NCBI RefSeq assembly: GCF_019968905.1
Contig: NZ_CP079946.1
Span: 1,364,001 to 1,428,000 of the forward strand
DNA from: Corallococcus sp. EGB
GTDB taxonomy: Bacteria; Myxococcota; Myxococcia; Myxococcales; Myxococcaceae
Reading direction: 5' to 3'
DNA length: 64,000 nt
Part shown: positions 20,890 through 29,521 of the stretch, in pieces
Layout of the letters: each line of letters starts with the position of its first letter
How positions within the stretch are numbered: the stretch's first letter is position 1
Notes under the pieces: model-generated
What the model was told of the DNA's origin: nothing
Database searches by the model: none
The model's input: only the letters and a program-made list of their open reading frames with translations
Program-made: the position numbers and the translations under genes

Positions 20890-22686
20890 ATGTCCATCGC
20901 CCTCGTCCTGGCCGTCATCGTCGTCGCGTTGGTCCTCTTTTCCATGGATTCCATCCCCATCGAGTTCACCTCGCTGGCGGTGGTGTGCCTGCTGGCGTTG
21001 TCCGGGGTGCTGACGCCGGCGCAGGCGTTCGAGGGCTTCAGCAACGACACGGTCATCTTCATCTTCACCCTGCTGGCGATGACGCAGGGGCTCGCCTCGA
21101 CGGGCGTGGTGCAGTGGGTGGGGCAGCGGATGGCCGTCTTCGCGCGCTTCGGTCCGCACGTGTTCCTGGTGGCGATGATGGGCGTGGTGGCGGTGTTCTC
21201 CGCGTTCATCTCCAACACGGTGACGACGGCGGCGTTCCTGCCGGTGGCCATTGGCGCCGCGCAGCGGGCGAGGGTGCCGCGCAGCAAGGTGCTGCTGCCG
21301 CTGGCGTACGCGTCCATGCTGGGCGGCACGGTGCTGCTGTTCGGCACGTCCACGAACCTGGTGGTGTCCGCGGCGCTGAAGCGGCACGGGATGCGGCCCA
21401 TTGGCGTGACGGAGCTGGCGCCGGTGGGGCTGCCGGTGGTGCTCCTGGGCATCGCGGTGGTGGTGGTGCTGGGGCGGTGGCTGTTGCCCTCGAGGGAGGG
21501 CAAGCCGGGCACGGAGGGCTTCGCGCTGCGCGACTACCTCACGGAGGCGGTGGTGCCCGGGGATTCGGGCTACGTGGGCCAGCCGCTGGCGGAGCTCACG
21601 AAGGGGCTGGGCCTGCGCGTGATTGGCGTGGTGCGCGGCGGCGAGACGCTCAACGCGAAGCCGTCCTACGTGCTGACGGGCCAGGAGCGGCTGCTGGTGG
21701 AGGGCAAGCGCGAGGACATCCTGCGGGTGAAGGACCTGCGGGGGCTCGCGTTGCGGCCGGACGTGCGGCTGTCGGACGCGGAGCTGGAGGGTCCGGAGTC
21801 GATGCTCGTGGAGGCGAGCGTGCCGCCCGACAGTCCGCTGGTGGGGCGCAGCCTGCGGGAGACGCTGTTCGTGGAGCGCTACGGGCTCCTGGCGCTGGGG
21901 CTGCACCGCCGGCCCGCCATCCAGCGGCTCACCAAGCTGCAGCTCCTGGGGCGCGCGTGGGACGAGCACTCGCTGTCCACGCTGCCCCTGTCCGTGGGGG
22001 ACGTGCTGCTCCTGCGTGGCCCGCGTCAGAAGGTGGCGGAGCTGGAGCCGGGCCATGCGCTGATGGTGCTGGAGGGCCACGAGTACGAGCCGCCGCGCTA
22101 CGCGAAGGCGCTGCTCGCGGTGCTCATCTTCCTGGGCTCGCTGACGGCGGGCTCGCTGGGGTGGATGCCGCTGTCGCTGGCGGGGCTCACCGGCATGCTG
22201 CTGATGATCGCCACCCGGTGCGTGGACGCGCGCGCCGCGTTCCGCGTGGACTGGCGGGTGGTGCTGCTCATCGGGTCGATGATGGCGCTGGGGCTGGCCA
22301 TGGAGGTGAGCGGCGCGGGGAAGTTCATTGGAGACCACGTGGCCCGGCTGGGCGCGTTTGGCGGGCCGCGCATGGTGCTGGCGCTGTTGATGGTGCTGAC
22401 CATCGTGCTGTCCGCGCCCATGAGCAACCAGGCCGCGGCGCTGGTGGTGCTGCCGGTGGCGCTCAACGCGGCGTCACAGCTGGGCGTGGACGTGCGCCCC
22501 TTCGCCATGGGCGTCACGCTGGCGGCGAGCTGTTCCTTCATCACGCCGCTGGAGCCCAGCTGCGTGCTCGTCTACGGGCCCGGGCACTACCGCTTCACCG
22601 ACTTCTTCCGGCTGGGCACGCCGCTGACCGCGGTGGTGGTGGTATTCCTCGTCTTCGCCGTGCCCGTGGTGTGGCCCTTCCACTAA
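20890..22686 (+). CDS. SLC13/DASS-family transporter with two central RCK_C (TrkA-C) domains
   Basis: 598 residues. About 5 membrane helices in the first 200 residues, two cytosolic TrkA-C-like domains at about 215-290 (GYVGQPLAELTKGLGLRVIGV) and 300-395 (SPLVGRSLRETLFVERYGLL), then about 5-6 more helices. The two inverted hairpin motifs that bind Na+ and carboxylate are visible: FISNTVTTAAFLPVA (first) and SAPMSNQAAALVVLPVA (second). Family members import dicarboxylates, sulfate or other anions with Na+. Being divergent from pckG, a C4-dicarboxylate role is attractive but is inference. Confidence 0.88.
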   Translation: MSIALVLAVIVVALVLFSMDSIPIEFTSLAVVCLLALSGVLTPAQAFEGFSNDTVIFIFTLLAMTQGLASTGVVQWVGQRMAVFARFGPHVFLVAMMGVVAVFSAFISNTVTTAAFLPVAIGAAQRARVPRSKVLLPLAYASMLGGTVLLFGTSTNLVVSAALKRHGMRPIGVTELAPVGLPVVLLGIAVVVVLGRWLLPSREGKPGTEGFALRDYLTEAVVPGDSGYVGQPLAELTKGLGLRVIGVVRGGETLNAKPSYVLTGQERLLVEGKREDILRVKDLRGLALRPDVRLSDAELEGPESMLVEASVPPDSPLVGRSLRETLFVERYGLLALGLHRRPAIQRLTKLQLLGRAWDEHSLSTLPLSVGDVLLLRGPRQKVAELEPGHALMVLEGHEYEPPRYAKALLAVLIFLGSLTAGSLGWMPLSLAGLTGMLLMIATRCVDARAAFRVDWRVVLLIGSMMALGLAMEVSGAGKFIGDHVARLGAFGGPRMVLALLMVLTIVLSAPMSNQAAALVVLPVALNAASQLGVDVRPFAMGVTLAASCSFITPLEPSCVLVYGPGHYRFTDFFRLGTPLTAVVVVFLVFAVPVVWPFH

Positions 22687-22696
22687 GGCGTGAGCC

Positions 22697-23323
22697 TCAG
22701 TGGATGGCCGCGCGCAGCCCCACGTCCTCGAGCACGCGCGCCTCCTGCTCGAGGAGGTACCGCAGGCGCGCGTCCACGGCGGCCTCGTCCCCGTTGGAGG
22801 CCGTCACGGCCAGGCGGTGGAAGAGGGACTGGTGGCCATCTTCCGACTGGGCCAGCTCTCCGTAGAAGCGCGCGAGCGCCGGGTCGGTGAGCCCCTCCGC
22901 GAGCAGGGACAGCCGCTCGCACGAGCGCGCCTCGATGATGGCGGCCACGAGCAGGCGGTCCACGCGCCGCTCCAGGGCGGGCGTGCGCACGTGCTTCTGC
23001 AGGCCCTGCGCGTACGGGTCGCCGGCGTCCTTGGTGAGGGTGAGGCCGCGCGCGGCCATGAGGTCCAGCACGCGCGCCAGGTGGGCGCTCTCCTCGCGCG
23101 CCAGGCGGGCCATCTGCGACGGCAGGCCCGGCAGGTCCGGGTAGGCCTGGAGCATGGACAGCGCGTTGGCGGCGGCCTTCTTCTCGCAGTGGGCGTGGTC
23201 CACCAGCACCGCGTCGAAGTTGGCGAGCGCCAGCGGCAGCCAGCCGGGGTCGGTGGGCGCGTGGAGGATGACGGGGCCCGCTCCGGAGAGGGGACGGCGG
23301 GAGGGCGTGGGGCGGCTGCTCAT
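22697..23323 (-). CDS. miaE: tRNA-(ms2io6A)-hydroxylase MiaE
   Basis: 208 residues. A ferritin-like diiron monooxygenase that hydroxylates the isopentenyl side chain of ms2i6A37 in tRNA. Diiron ligands are visible: DHAHCEKKAA (about 47-56), REESAHLARV (about 83-92), EARSCERLSLL (about 135-145) and SEDGHQSLFHR (about 164-174). Start ATG 23323. It ends ten bases from the convergent transporter stop. Confidence 0.93.
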   Translation of the reverse strand: MSSRPTPSRRPLSGAGPVILHAPTDPGWLPLALANFDAVLVDHAHCEKKAAANALSMLQAYPDLPGLPSQMARLAREESAHLARVLDLMAARGLTLTKDAGDPYAQGLQKHVRTPALERRVDRLLVAAIIEARSCERLSLLAEGLTDPALARFYGELAQSEDGHQSLFHRLAVTASNGDEAAVDARLRYLLEQEARVLEDVGLRAAIH

Positions 23324-23453
23324 TTCGGGCGCGGACTGTAGGGCATCCGCCGGGCGCCGTGCGCGTCCGAGTCGCGGGGGCCTCCCGGCCTGCCTCCTCC
23401 CGGGACGTGCCAGCCCGGGCACGGTGGGGGGCCGCCCACCGCACCCGGACGGG

Positions 23454-24119
23454 CTACAGCGGCGGGCGCGTGCCTTCCTTCGCGGCGATGAGGGTGACCA
23501 CGTAGTCCGTGCCCTCCTGCACCTCGCTGGCCACGAAGATGGAGCCCGGCCACGCGCGCAGGCCCTCCATCAGGAAGGGCGCGCTGTCGGCCGCGCTCCG
23601 GTGCACCAGCTCCACGCGGCAGAGCGTGGAGCGGCAGTCCAGCGCCTTCACGTGCGAGCTGGAGGGCAGGTGTTGGCGCAGGGTCTCGTTGAGCGTCTGC
23701 GTGGCCCGTCCGCTCCAGTCGCTGTCCACCGGCTCCTCGGAGAAGGCGGTCATCACCCGCGCGCGCGACTGCTCGAAGGACGGGGGCGGCGGGCGCATGG
23801 GCGGCGGCGGAGGCACTTCGTCCGGAGCCTCCGCGCCGTCCGCCTCCGCGGCACCGGGGGCCTTCGCCGCGGCCGGGGCCTGCGCGCGCGAAGAGGAGGG
23901 CTGAGCGGCCTGCATCGCCCACAGCCGCATCGCGGTCTCCGCGGCGGCGCGGCGCTCGGCCTGGTTCGCGTCCGTGCTCGCCGCGCTCTTGCGCACCTGG
24001 GCCCGCAGGTCCTCCAGCTCCTGTTCGGACGACTGCTGATGGCTCACGAGCGCGAACAGCACGCCGGCGATGGCGGCCGTATTGGTGAGGGCGAGGACGG
24101 TCTGGAGCCGGGAGGACAT
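23454..24119 (-). CDS. single-pass membrane protein with conserved Cys-pair C-terminal domain, unknown
   Basis: 221 residues. One membrane helix near the N-terminus (VLALTNTAAIAGVLFALVS), a short helical stalk, an Ala/Pro-rich linker at about 70-115 with a run of six Pro-rich residues, and a C-terminal domain of about 100 residues. That domain holds LDCRSTLCRVEL, a Cys-x5-Cys motif that recurs in many myxobacterial exported proteins. ATG 24119 is preferred; an in-frame TTG lies five codons upstream. Confidence 0.7.
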   Translation of the reverse strand: MSSRLQTVLALTNTAAIAGVLFALVSHQQSSEQELEDLRAQVRKSAASTDANQAERRAAAETAMRLWAMQAAQPSSSRAQAPAAAKAPGAAEADGAEAPDEVPPPPPMRPPPPSFEQSRARVMTAFSEEPVDSDWSGRATQTLNETLRQHLPSSSHVKALDCRSTLCRVELVHRSAADSAPFLMEGLRAWPGSIFVASEVQEGTDYVVTLIAAKEGTRPPL

Positions 24120-24255
24120 GGGACGCTCACGCAAGAGGCGGGGAGGAGGAACGGGCCGCGCGAAGGGGAGGAAGGATGCTGCCCTCGCGCGACCCAGGCA
24201 TCGGGACCGCGTCGTGCGCCGGGCACCTCACCCGGCGCACGTCAGGAGGCGTGCA

Positions 24256-24705
24256 TCAGTCGATGGTGAAGCCACCGATGATGCCGCCCGACTGCAGGCC
24301 GCAGCGGAAGACGATGGCGAAGTCCTCCCACACGTAGCGGTCGCCCGTGTTGAGGGTCTGCCACGCCATGGGGCCGGCCACCGTGTACGTGGTCGCGCCC
24401 AGGTTCGCGCCGTTGCCCACGCCGTTGACCGTGGTCGTCTCGCACCAGCTGTTGTTGCCGTAGATCTGCACCGTCGTCGGGTGGTAGCCGACCGTCCACA
24501 TGGGCACCGTGGCGATCGCCAGACGCGTCGTCGTACAGCTGTTGGTCAGCGCCGAGTAGCTGCTCACGTTGAAGCACGACGCGTCGGAGGCATAGGCGGC
24601 CTTGAACGCGGCGCCCGGGTAGTACTGCCACGCGGCCGCGGTCCCCGCGCTCAATGCCACCACGCCGAACGCGCACACCTTCGCCAACGTCTGGAAACCC
24701 TTCAT
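24256..24705 (-). CDS. small secreted protein, unknown
   Basis: 149 residues. Clear signal peptide (KVCAFGVVALSAGTAAA, cleavage before WQYYPG). The mature part is rich in Thr, Asn, Gly and Trp with five cysteines, likely a disulfide-bonded beta protein. A Shine-Dalgarno GGGAGCAGG precedes ATG 24705. Nothing identifies its role; similar small beta proteins occur in outer-surface or extracellular fractions of myxobacteria. Confidence 0.75.
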   Translation of the reverse strand: MKGFQTLAKVCAFGVVALSAGTAAAWQYYPGAAFKAAYASDASCFNVSSYSALTNSCTTTRLAIATVPMWTVGYHPTTVQIYGNNSWCETTTVNGVGNGANLGATTYTVAGPMAWQTLNTGDRYVWEDFAIVFRCGLQSGGIIGGFTID

Positions 24706-24893
24706 CGAACCTGCTCCCTGGAGATGCGGCGGTGATTGGGGCCGCCGGGCACGCGAACGCGCGCGCCGCACCGCCTGGGAGCAAGCACCATGCCCTCGTC
24801 CGAGAAGACGAGTTTTCAGTTGTTTACGCTTCTTTGGGTGAATGCCAGTTGTTCCGGGAGCAACAACCGGTGTTGCCTGTGTTGCTCCGGGGG

Positions 24894-25733
24894 CTACTCC
24901 ACCAGCACGAGCCGCTGGGTGCGGCCGGCGTGGTAGCCCACCTTGCGCGCGATGCGGGCGGTGCTCTCGTCGCGCTCGTCCACGCGCATGGCGAGCCGGG
25001 GCAGCGAGGACAACAGGTGCCGGGAAATCTGTCCCAGGCACAGCGTGGCGTGGCCCTGGCGGCGGCGGGACGGGGGCGTGTACATGCCCTCCAGCTCCGC
25101 GCCGAACTGCGAGCGGCAGCCGATGTCCACCTTGAACACCAGCTCGCCGCCCTCCTCCAGCACGTAGGTGCGGCGCTGGCGCACGCGCTGGAGGACGCGG
25201 GCCTCGTAGTGGGCGGGGTCCTCCGCCAGCGGGTCGCGTTCGAGGATCTCCCGCACGTAGCCCTGGGCCAGGGGGAGCAGGCGGGGCACGTCCTCCTCGC
25301 GGGCCAGGCGCAGCGTGGGGTTGGTGAAGGGGCCCAGGTCGTCCGCGGAGACGCTGAACAGCCGCTGGGTGCGAGACAGGCGCGGCTTGCCTTCACAGAG
25401 GCTGCGCACCAGCGCGTCCACGGAGGACTTGTCCCCCACGGTGGCGCGCAGCTTGAGGCTGGGGGCGAGCGCGTCCGCGATGACGCCGGTGGCGCTGGCG
25501 TCGCTGGCGCTGGGCACCACCAGCCCGCCCTCGCCGCCCACGAAGACGGCCGCGGTGAGGACGCCGCTGTCGAAGCGGCCGTGGAAGGAGAAGGCCGCCT
25601 GGCGCTCCGGCGCGGCGATGCCGAACTCCTCCAGCAACCCCAGGAGGTAGAGGTTGTGCACGGGGTCCTTCGCCAGGAGCGCGCGCAGGGCGTCCGTGTG
25701 GGAAGGCGCGAGCTGTTCGACGGTGACGGGCAT
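24894..25733 (-). CDS. GNAT-family N-acetyltransferase
   Basis: 279 residues. The N-terminal half begins VTVEQLAPSHTDALRALLAK and DPVHNLYLLGLLEEFG, the pattern of two-domain GNAT proteins; the C-terminal half has the acetyl-CoA motif YTPPSRRRQGHATLCLG (R/Q-x-x-G-x-A) at about 213-229 and the last strand RIARKVGYHAGRTQRLVLVE. Substrate unknown. ATG 25733 is assumed; a GTG at 25778, two bases from the previous stop, would add 15 residues and tight coupling to the gene upstream. Confidence 0.82.
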   Translation of the reverse strand: MPVTVEQLAPSHTDALRALLAKDPVHNLYLLGLLEEFGIAAPERQAAFSFHGRFDSGVLTAAVFVGGEGGLVVPSASDASATGVIADALAPSLKLRATVGDKSSVDALVRSLCEGKPRLSRTQRLFSVSADDLGPFTNPTLRLAREEDVPRLLPLAQGYVREILERDPLAEDPAHYEARVLQRVRQRRTYVLEEGGELVFKVDIGCRSQFGAELEGMYTPPSRRRQGHATLCLGQISRHLLSSLPRLAMRVDERDESTARIARKVGYHAGRTQRLVLVE

Positions 25734-25779
25734 GCGCGGGGGAGCCGGAAGGGGCCTGAACCTTACGCGCAACCCCACC

Positions 25780-26430
25780 TCACGGGCCAGCGTCCCCAGG
25801 CACCGTGAAACGGAACGGGTAGAGCACCGTCGCGGACCCGCCCAGGTGGGGCGCCGGGAAGCGCGCGTCCAGCAGCGAATCCAGCACGCACGCCTGCACC
25901 ATGGGGTCCGGGATGGTGCTGGAGACGAGCACGCCCCGGTTCATCTTTCCCTCGGAGCCCTCGCCCTCCACGGTGAAGCGCAGCTTCACTTCGTGTGTGC
26001 CCCGGTTGCGTTGTGCGGCGTCCTGGAAACATTGCTGCACGAGCGGAGTCACCGACTGGATGGCCAGGCGCAGGTCCTCTGCGTCGATGCGGCCTTCGGA
26101 GGACTCCACCACCGGCTCCACCACCTCCACGCGGCGCGGATCCGGCGCGTCGAAGTCGTCGCGGGGCGGCGGGGCGCGGGGCGGCGCTCGCACGGGCGCG
26201 GCGGGGCGCGGGGGCGGCTCGGTGGGGGCGGGGGACCGGGGGAGCTCGGGCGCGATGGGAGCGGCCTCCCGGGGGGGAAGGGCTCGCGGCGGCGGGGCGG
26301 GCTCGGGCGGCCGTGGGACGTCCATGAAGTGCGTCAGCCACGCGGCGCCCAGCGTGAACAGCAGGAACAGGCCCAGGCTCAGGCCGGGGATGAGGAGCCA
26401 GCGGACGAGGGTGCGGTTCGAGGACGCCAT
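25780..26430 (-). CDS. membrane-anchored protein with AgmX/PglI (TonB-like) C-terminal domain
   Basis: 216 residues. One N-terminal membrane helix (LLIPGLSLGLFLLFTLGAAW), a very Pro-rich spacer at about 38-95, and a C-terminal TonB-like domain (IQSVTPLVQQCFQDAAQRNR; KLRFTVEGEGSEGK; VQACVLDSLLDARFPAP). The conserved Cys pair 'QQCF...ACV' matches the AgmX/PglI C-terminal domain found in gliding and envelope proteins of myxobacteria. A TonB-like energy or force-transfer role is possible; no ExbBD genes are near. Confidence 0.8.
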   Translation of the reverse strand: MASSNRTLVRWLLIPGLSLGLFLLFTLGAAWLTHFMDVPRPPEPAPPPRALPPREAAPIAPELPRSPAPTEPPPRPAAPVRAPPRAPPPRDDFDAPDPRRVEVVEPVVESSEGRIDAEDLRLAIQSVTPLVQQCFQDAAQRNRGTHEVKLRFTVEGEGSEGKMNRGVLVSSTIPDPMVQACVLDSLLDARFPAPHLGGSATVLYPFRFTVPGDAGP

Positions 26431-26503
26431 GGGCCGGGAGCCCGCGTGTCATACCCGCCTCACGGGGGGAGCGTGAAGCGGGGATGCACGCGAGCGCCCG
26501 ATG

Positions 26504-27451
26504 CTACGGATACACCTCGCGCCGCGTGGTGGGCGTGGGCGTCGTCGGCGGCGTCACCACCGCGCCCTCGGCGCGGATGCGCTGCCTGCGGCTGACCCCC
26601 AGCGTGGCGCCGAGCACCGACGCGATGAGCCCCAGCGCGAGCCCCACGAAGATGCCCCAGAAGACGCGGCCGGAGCGGTCCGCCACCTTCAGCGCGCCCT
26701 GCTGCGCCTGTTGGCCCACCTCGCTGGCCTTGGCCTTGGCCTGGTCCACCTGCTGCTGCACGCGGTCGGCGACCCCTTCCGCGTCCTGCCGCGACAGGTT
26801 GGTGTTCTTCGCGATGTTGCTCACCAGCGTCTCACGGTCCATGTGACCCTGGCGCACGCCCTGGGTGACGATGTCCTTGGTCGCGGCCTCCAACTGGTTC
26901 GCGGTGACGGGGGGCTTGCCCTGCTGCTGGAGGCGCTGGTTCACCGGCCCGAGCGCGTCGTTGGCGTCCAGGCCGAACGCCTTCGCCGCTTCGCCGCCGC
27001 CCGTCACGGCGCCCACGGCCGCGGCGCCGCCCGCGCCCACCGCCGCCTTGCCCACGTTGAACACCGCGCCCACCACGTTCGACACCAGCATGCCCACCAC
27101 CACCACGCCGGTGAGCGTGGTCAGGCCCCAGAGCACCAGGCCGTGCAGCGCGCCGCCCCCCTTGTCCACGATGCCCGCGCTACGCGCGGCCACCATGCCG
27201 CCCACGAAGAGCGCGACGAGCGGGACGATGACGCTCCAGATGCCGGTGAAGGTACCCGCGGACTTCGCGCTCCCCGGGTTGGCCGGGTTCACCGACGACA
27301 GGCCCAGTGCCAGCCCCAGCGTGTAGAGCAGGATCCAGACGCCCAGCGCGGCGAAGGTGCCACCGAAGATGGCGCCCCAGCTCAGCTTGTACGCACTCCC
27401 CGGCACTGCTGGGATGATGCCGGCGCGTTCGCTCTCGACAATGGCTGCCAT
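26504..27451 (-). CDS. polytopic membrane protein, unknown (PhnA-like/TIGR-type membrane family)
   Basis: 315 residues. Four to five membrane helices: WGAIFGGTFAALGVWILLYT, IWSVIVPLVALFVGGMVA, LVLWGLTTLTGVVVVGMLVS and a last one WGIFVGLALGLIASVLGATL near 275. Between helices 3 and 4 lies a soluble helical region of about 110 residues rich in Gln, Ala and Lys. This helix arrangement is common to an uncharacterised family in several proteobacteria. The tail TPPTTPTPTTRREVYP is low complexity. Function unknown. Confidence 0.75.
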   Translation of the reverse strand: MAAIVESERAGIIPAVPGSAYKLSWGAIFGGTFAALGVWILLYTLGLALGLSSVNPANPGSAKSAGTFTGIWSVIVPLVALFVGGMVAARSAGIVDKGGGALHGLVLWGLTTLTGVVVVGMLVSNVVGAVFNVGKAAVGAGGAAAVGAVTGGGEAAKAFGLDANDALGPVNQRLQQQGKPPVTANQLEAATKDIVTQGVRQGHMDRETLVSNIAKNTNLSRQDAEGVADRVQQQVDQAKAKASEVGQQAQQGALKVADRSGRVFWGIFVGLALGLIASVLGATLGVSRRQRIRAEGAVVTPPTTPTPTTRREVYP

Positions 27452-27606
27452 TGGACTTCACCCTCGCTTCCCGTGTGCCGTCCGGCCGCGCTCGGGCACA
27501 GCCGGGACGGACGTGTCTGGATGAAGGTGTGCACACTGCGCGCCCCCTCTTTCCACTGCCTCACGGTCGCCCCGTGCCGGAGGGTGGGGTGGACGGCAGG
27601 GGCGCC

Positions 27607-28560
27607 TCAGCGCAGGCCGAGCGCGTCGAGGAGCTGTGCCTCGCGCGCCACCACCGGCGCACGCGGAAGCACGTCCGCGCGGTAGCGCGCGACGAGCGCG
27701 GGCAGGGTCACCGGGCCGCCGTCACCCAGGCCGCTCCATGCGGCGAGCAGGCCCAGGACGTGCTCGGGAGGCCGGCCGCGCGCCCGCAGCTCCCCGAGCG
27801 CGAACGCCCCGTCGCGCTTCGCCAGCCGCTTGCCGTCCTCGCCCATGACCAGCGGCACGTGGAGGAACGCGGGCGCGGGCAGGCCCAGCGCGGCGTAGAG
27901 CTGGAGCTGCCGGGGCGTGGAGGGCAACAGGTCGTCCCCGCGCAGCACGTGGGTGATGCCGCTGGCCGCGTCGTCCACGACCACCGCCAGCTGGTAGCTG
28001 GCCACGCCGTCGTTGCGGCGCACCACGAAGTCCCCCACCAGCGCCTGCACGTCCTGGGCGTAGGGGCCCATGAGCTCGTCCACGAAGCGCACCTCGCCCT
28101 CGCGAGCGCGGAAGCGGTACGCGGGGGCGCGCGTGCGGGCGCGCTCGGAAATCTGCGCGGCGGTGAGGTGCGCGCAGGTGCCCGGGTAGCGCGGGCCCTC
28201 GTCGGACAGGCCATGGGGCGCGCTCGCCGCGCGGGCAATCTCCGCGCGCGTGCAGAAGCACGGATAGATGAGCCCCTCGCGCTCCAGCTTCGCCTGGGCC
28301 TCGCGGTAGACGCCGTCGCGCTCGCTCTGGATGAGCGGCGGCTCGTCCCAGTCCAGGCCCAGCCAGCGCAGGTCCTCGTAGAGGTCCTGGAGGAACTGGG
28401 GGCGGCATCTGGCGCGGTCCAGGTCCTCGATGCGCAGGAGGAACGCGCCGCCCGCGGCCCGTGCCTGGAGCCAGCCCAGGAGCGCGCTTCTCACGTTGCC
28501 CAGGTGCATGCGGCCGGTGGGGCTGGGGGCGAAGCGTCCTCGCATCGTGGCGGGAACCAT
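27607..28560 (-). CDS. gluQ: glutamyl-Q tRNA(Asp) synthetase
   Basis: 317 residues: a class I glutamyl-tRNA-synthetase core lacking the anticodon-binding domain. HIGH-type motif in FAPSPTGRMHLGNVRSAL (about 9-26), zinc site CFCTRAE ... YPGTCAHL (about 102-131), and a KMSKS-type loop KRLAKRDGA (about 241-249). The enzyme attaches glutamate to queuosine at position 34 of tRNA(Asp). ATG 28560 follows GGGGACG; ATG 28545 five codons on is also possible. Divergent from the phosphoesterase gene with 73 bases between. Confidence 0.92.
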   Translation of the reverse strand: MVPATMRGRFAPSPTGRMHLGNVRSALLGWLQARAAGGAFLLRIEDLDRARCRPQFLQDLYEDLRWLGLDWDEPPLIQSERDGVYREAQAKLEREGLIYPCFCTRAEIARAASAPHGLSDEGPRYPGTCAHLTAAQISERARTRAPAYRFRAREGEVRFVDELMGPYAQDVQALVGDFVVRRNDGVASYQLAVVVDDAASGITHVLRGDDLLPSTPRQLQLYAALGLPAPAFLHVPLVMGEDGKRLAKRDGAFALGELRARGRPPEHVLGLLAAWSGLGDGGPVTLPALVARYRADVLPRAPVVAREAQLLDALGLR

Positions 28561-28633
28561 AACGTCCCCGCCCGTGGGGCAGGGAGAGAATGCCCCGTTG
28601 CTTCCCACCGTTGCTTGGGGTGTGACTGCCTCC

Positions 28634-29488
28634 ATGCGCTTCCTGCACTGCTCCGACGTCCACATCACCGGGGACTACTTCGCCCTGCCGCTGCACAAGC
28701 TGGGCTGGCGCCGCTGGGTGGCGCTCGTCGAGCTGACGGCGGGAGGCCGGGCGAAGGCCTACCGCGACGCGCAGGCCACGCTCTCCACCATCGCCCGCGA
28801 GGCGGGCACGCACGGCGTGGACCACTTCATCCTCTCCGGCGACCTCACCGCCTACGCGCTGGAGGGCGAGTTCCGCGCCGCCCGCGCCGCGCTCTCACCC
28901 CTGTCCCCGACGCCCGCGCGCTGCACCGTCATCCCCGGCAACCACGACGTCTTCACGCCCGGGGCCGCGCGTGAGGGCCGCTTCGCGAAGCACTTCGGGG
29001 ACCTGCTCGAAAGCGACCTGCCGGAGTACCGCCGCGAGGGCGCGTTCCCCTTCGTGCGCCTGGTGGGCGGAGGCGCCGCGGTGGTGGGGCTGTGCTCCGC
29101 GCGTCCGCTGCCCACGCCCGGCCTGTCCTACGGGACCGTGGGCCCCGCGCAGCTCGAAGGCCTGGCGGCCCTGCTGAAGGACGCCCGGCTGGACGGCCGC
29201 GCCATCCTGGTGGTGGTGCATCACGCGCCGCGCAGCGCCGCGAACCACGCGGATGGCTGGCATCACGGCCTGCATGACGCGGACGCGCTCCTGAAGCTCC
29301 TGCCCGGCCCGCGCTTCGCGGTGCTCCATGGCCACATCCACCAGCGCTACCACCACCCGGCCACCGCGGACCGGCCCCACCTGTTCGGCGCGGGCTCCTC
29401 CACGCAGGCAGGCAAGGAGGGTTACTGGCTCATCGAGGTCCAGGACGGCCTCGTGGTGGGGGGCACCCAGCACGTGCCCGCGTTGTGA
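28634..29488 (+). CDS. calcineurin-like metallophosphoesterase
   Basis: 284 residues with all five metal-binding blocks in order: SDVHI (about 8-12), SGDLTAY (about 67), PGNHDVF (about 99), VVVHHAP (about 197) and HGHIHQRY (about 236). Related to CpdA-like cyclic nucleotide phosphodiesterases and other single-domain phosphoesterases. The adenylate cyclase gene begins 33 bases downstream on the same strand, so hydrolysis of cAMP in a synthesis/degradation pair is an attractive inference, not shown. Confidence 0.88.
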   Translation: MRFLHCSDVHITGDYFALPLHKLGWRRWVALVELTAGGRAKAYRDAQATLSTIAREAGTHGVDHFILSGDLTAYALEGEFRAARAALSPLSPTPARCTVIPGNHDVFTPGAAREGRFAKHFGDLLESDLPEYRREGAFPFVRLVGGGAAVVGLCSARPLPTPGLSYGTVGPAQLEGLAALLKDARLDGRAILVVVHHAPRSAANHADGWHHGLHDADALLKLLPGPRFAVLHGHIHQRYHHPATADRPHLFGAGSSTQAGKEGYWLIEVQDGLVVGGTQHVPAL

Positions 29489-29521
29489 CAGTTCTCCCGG
29501 GCGGCGGTACAAGGGGCGCAC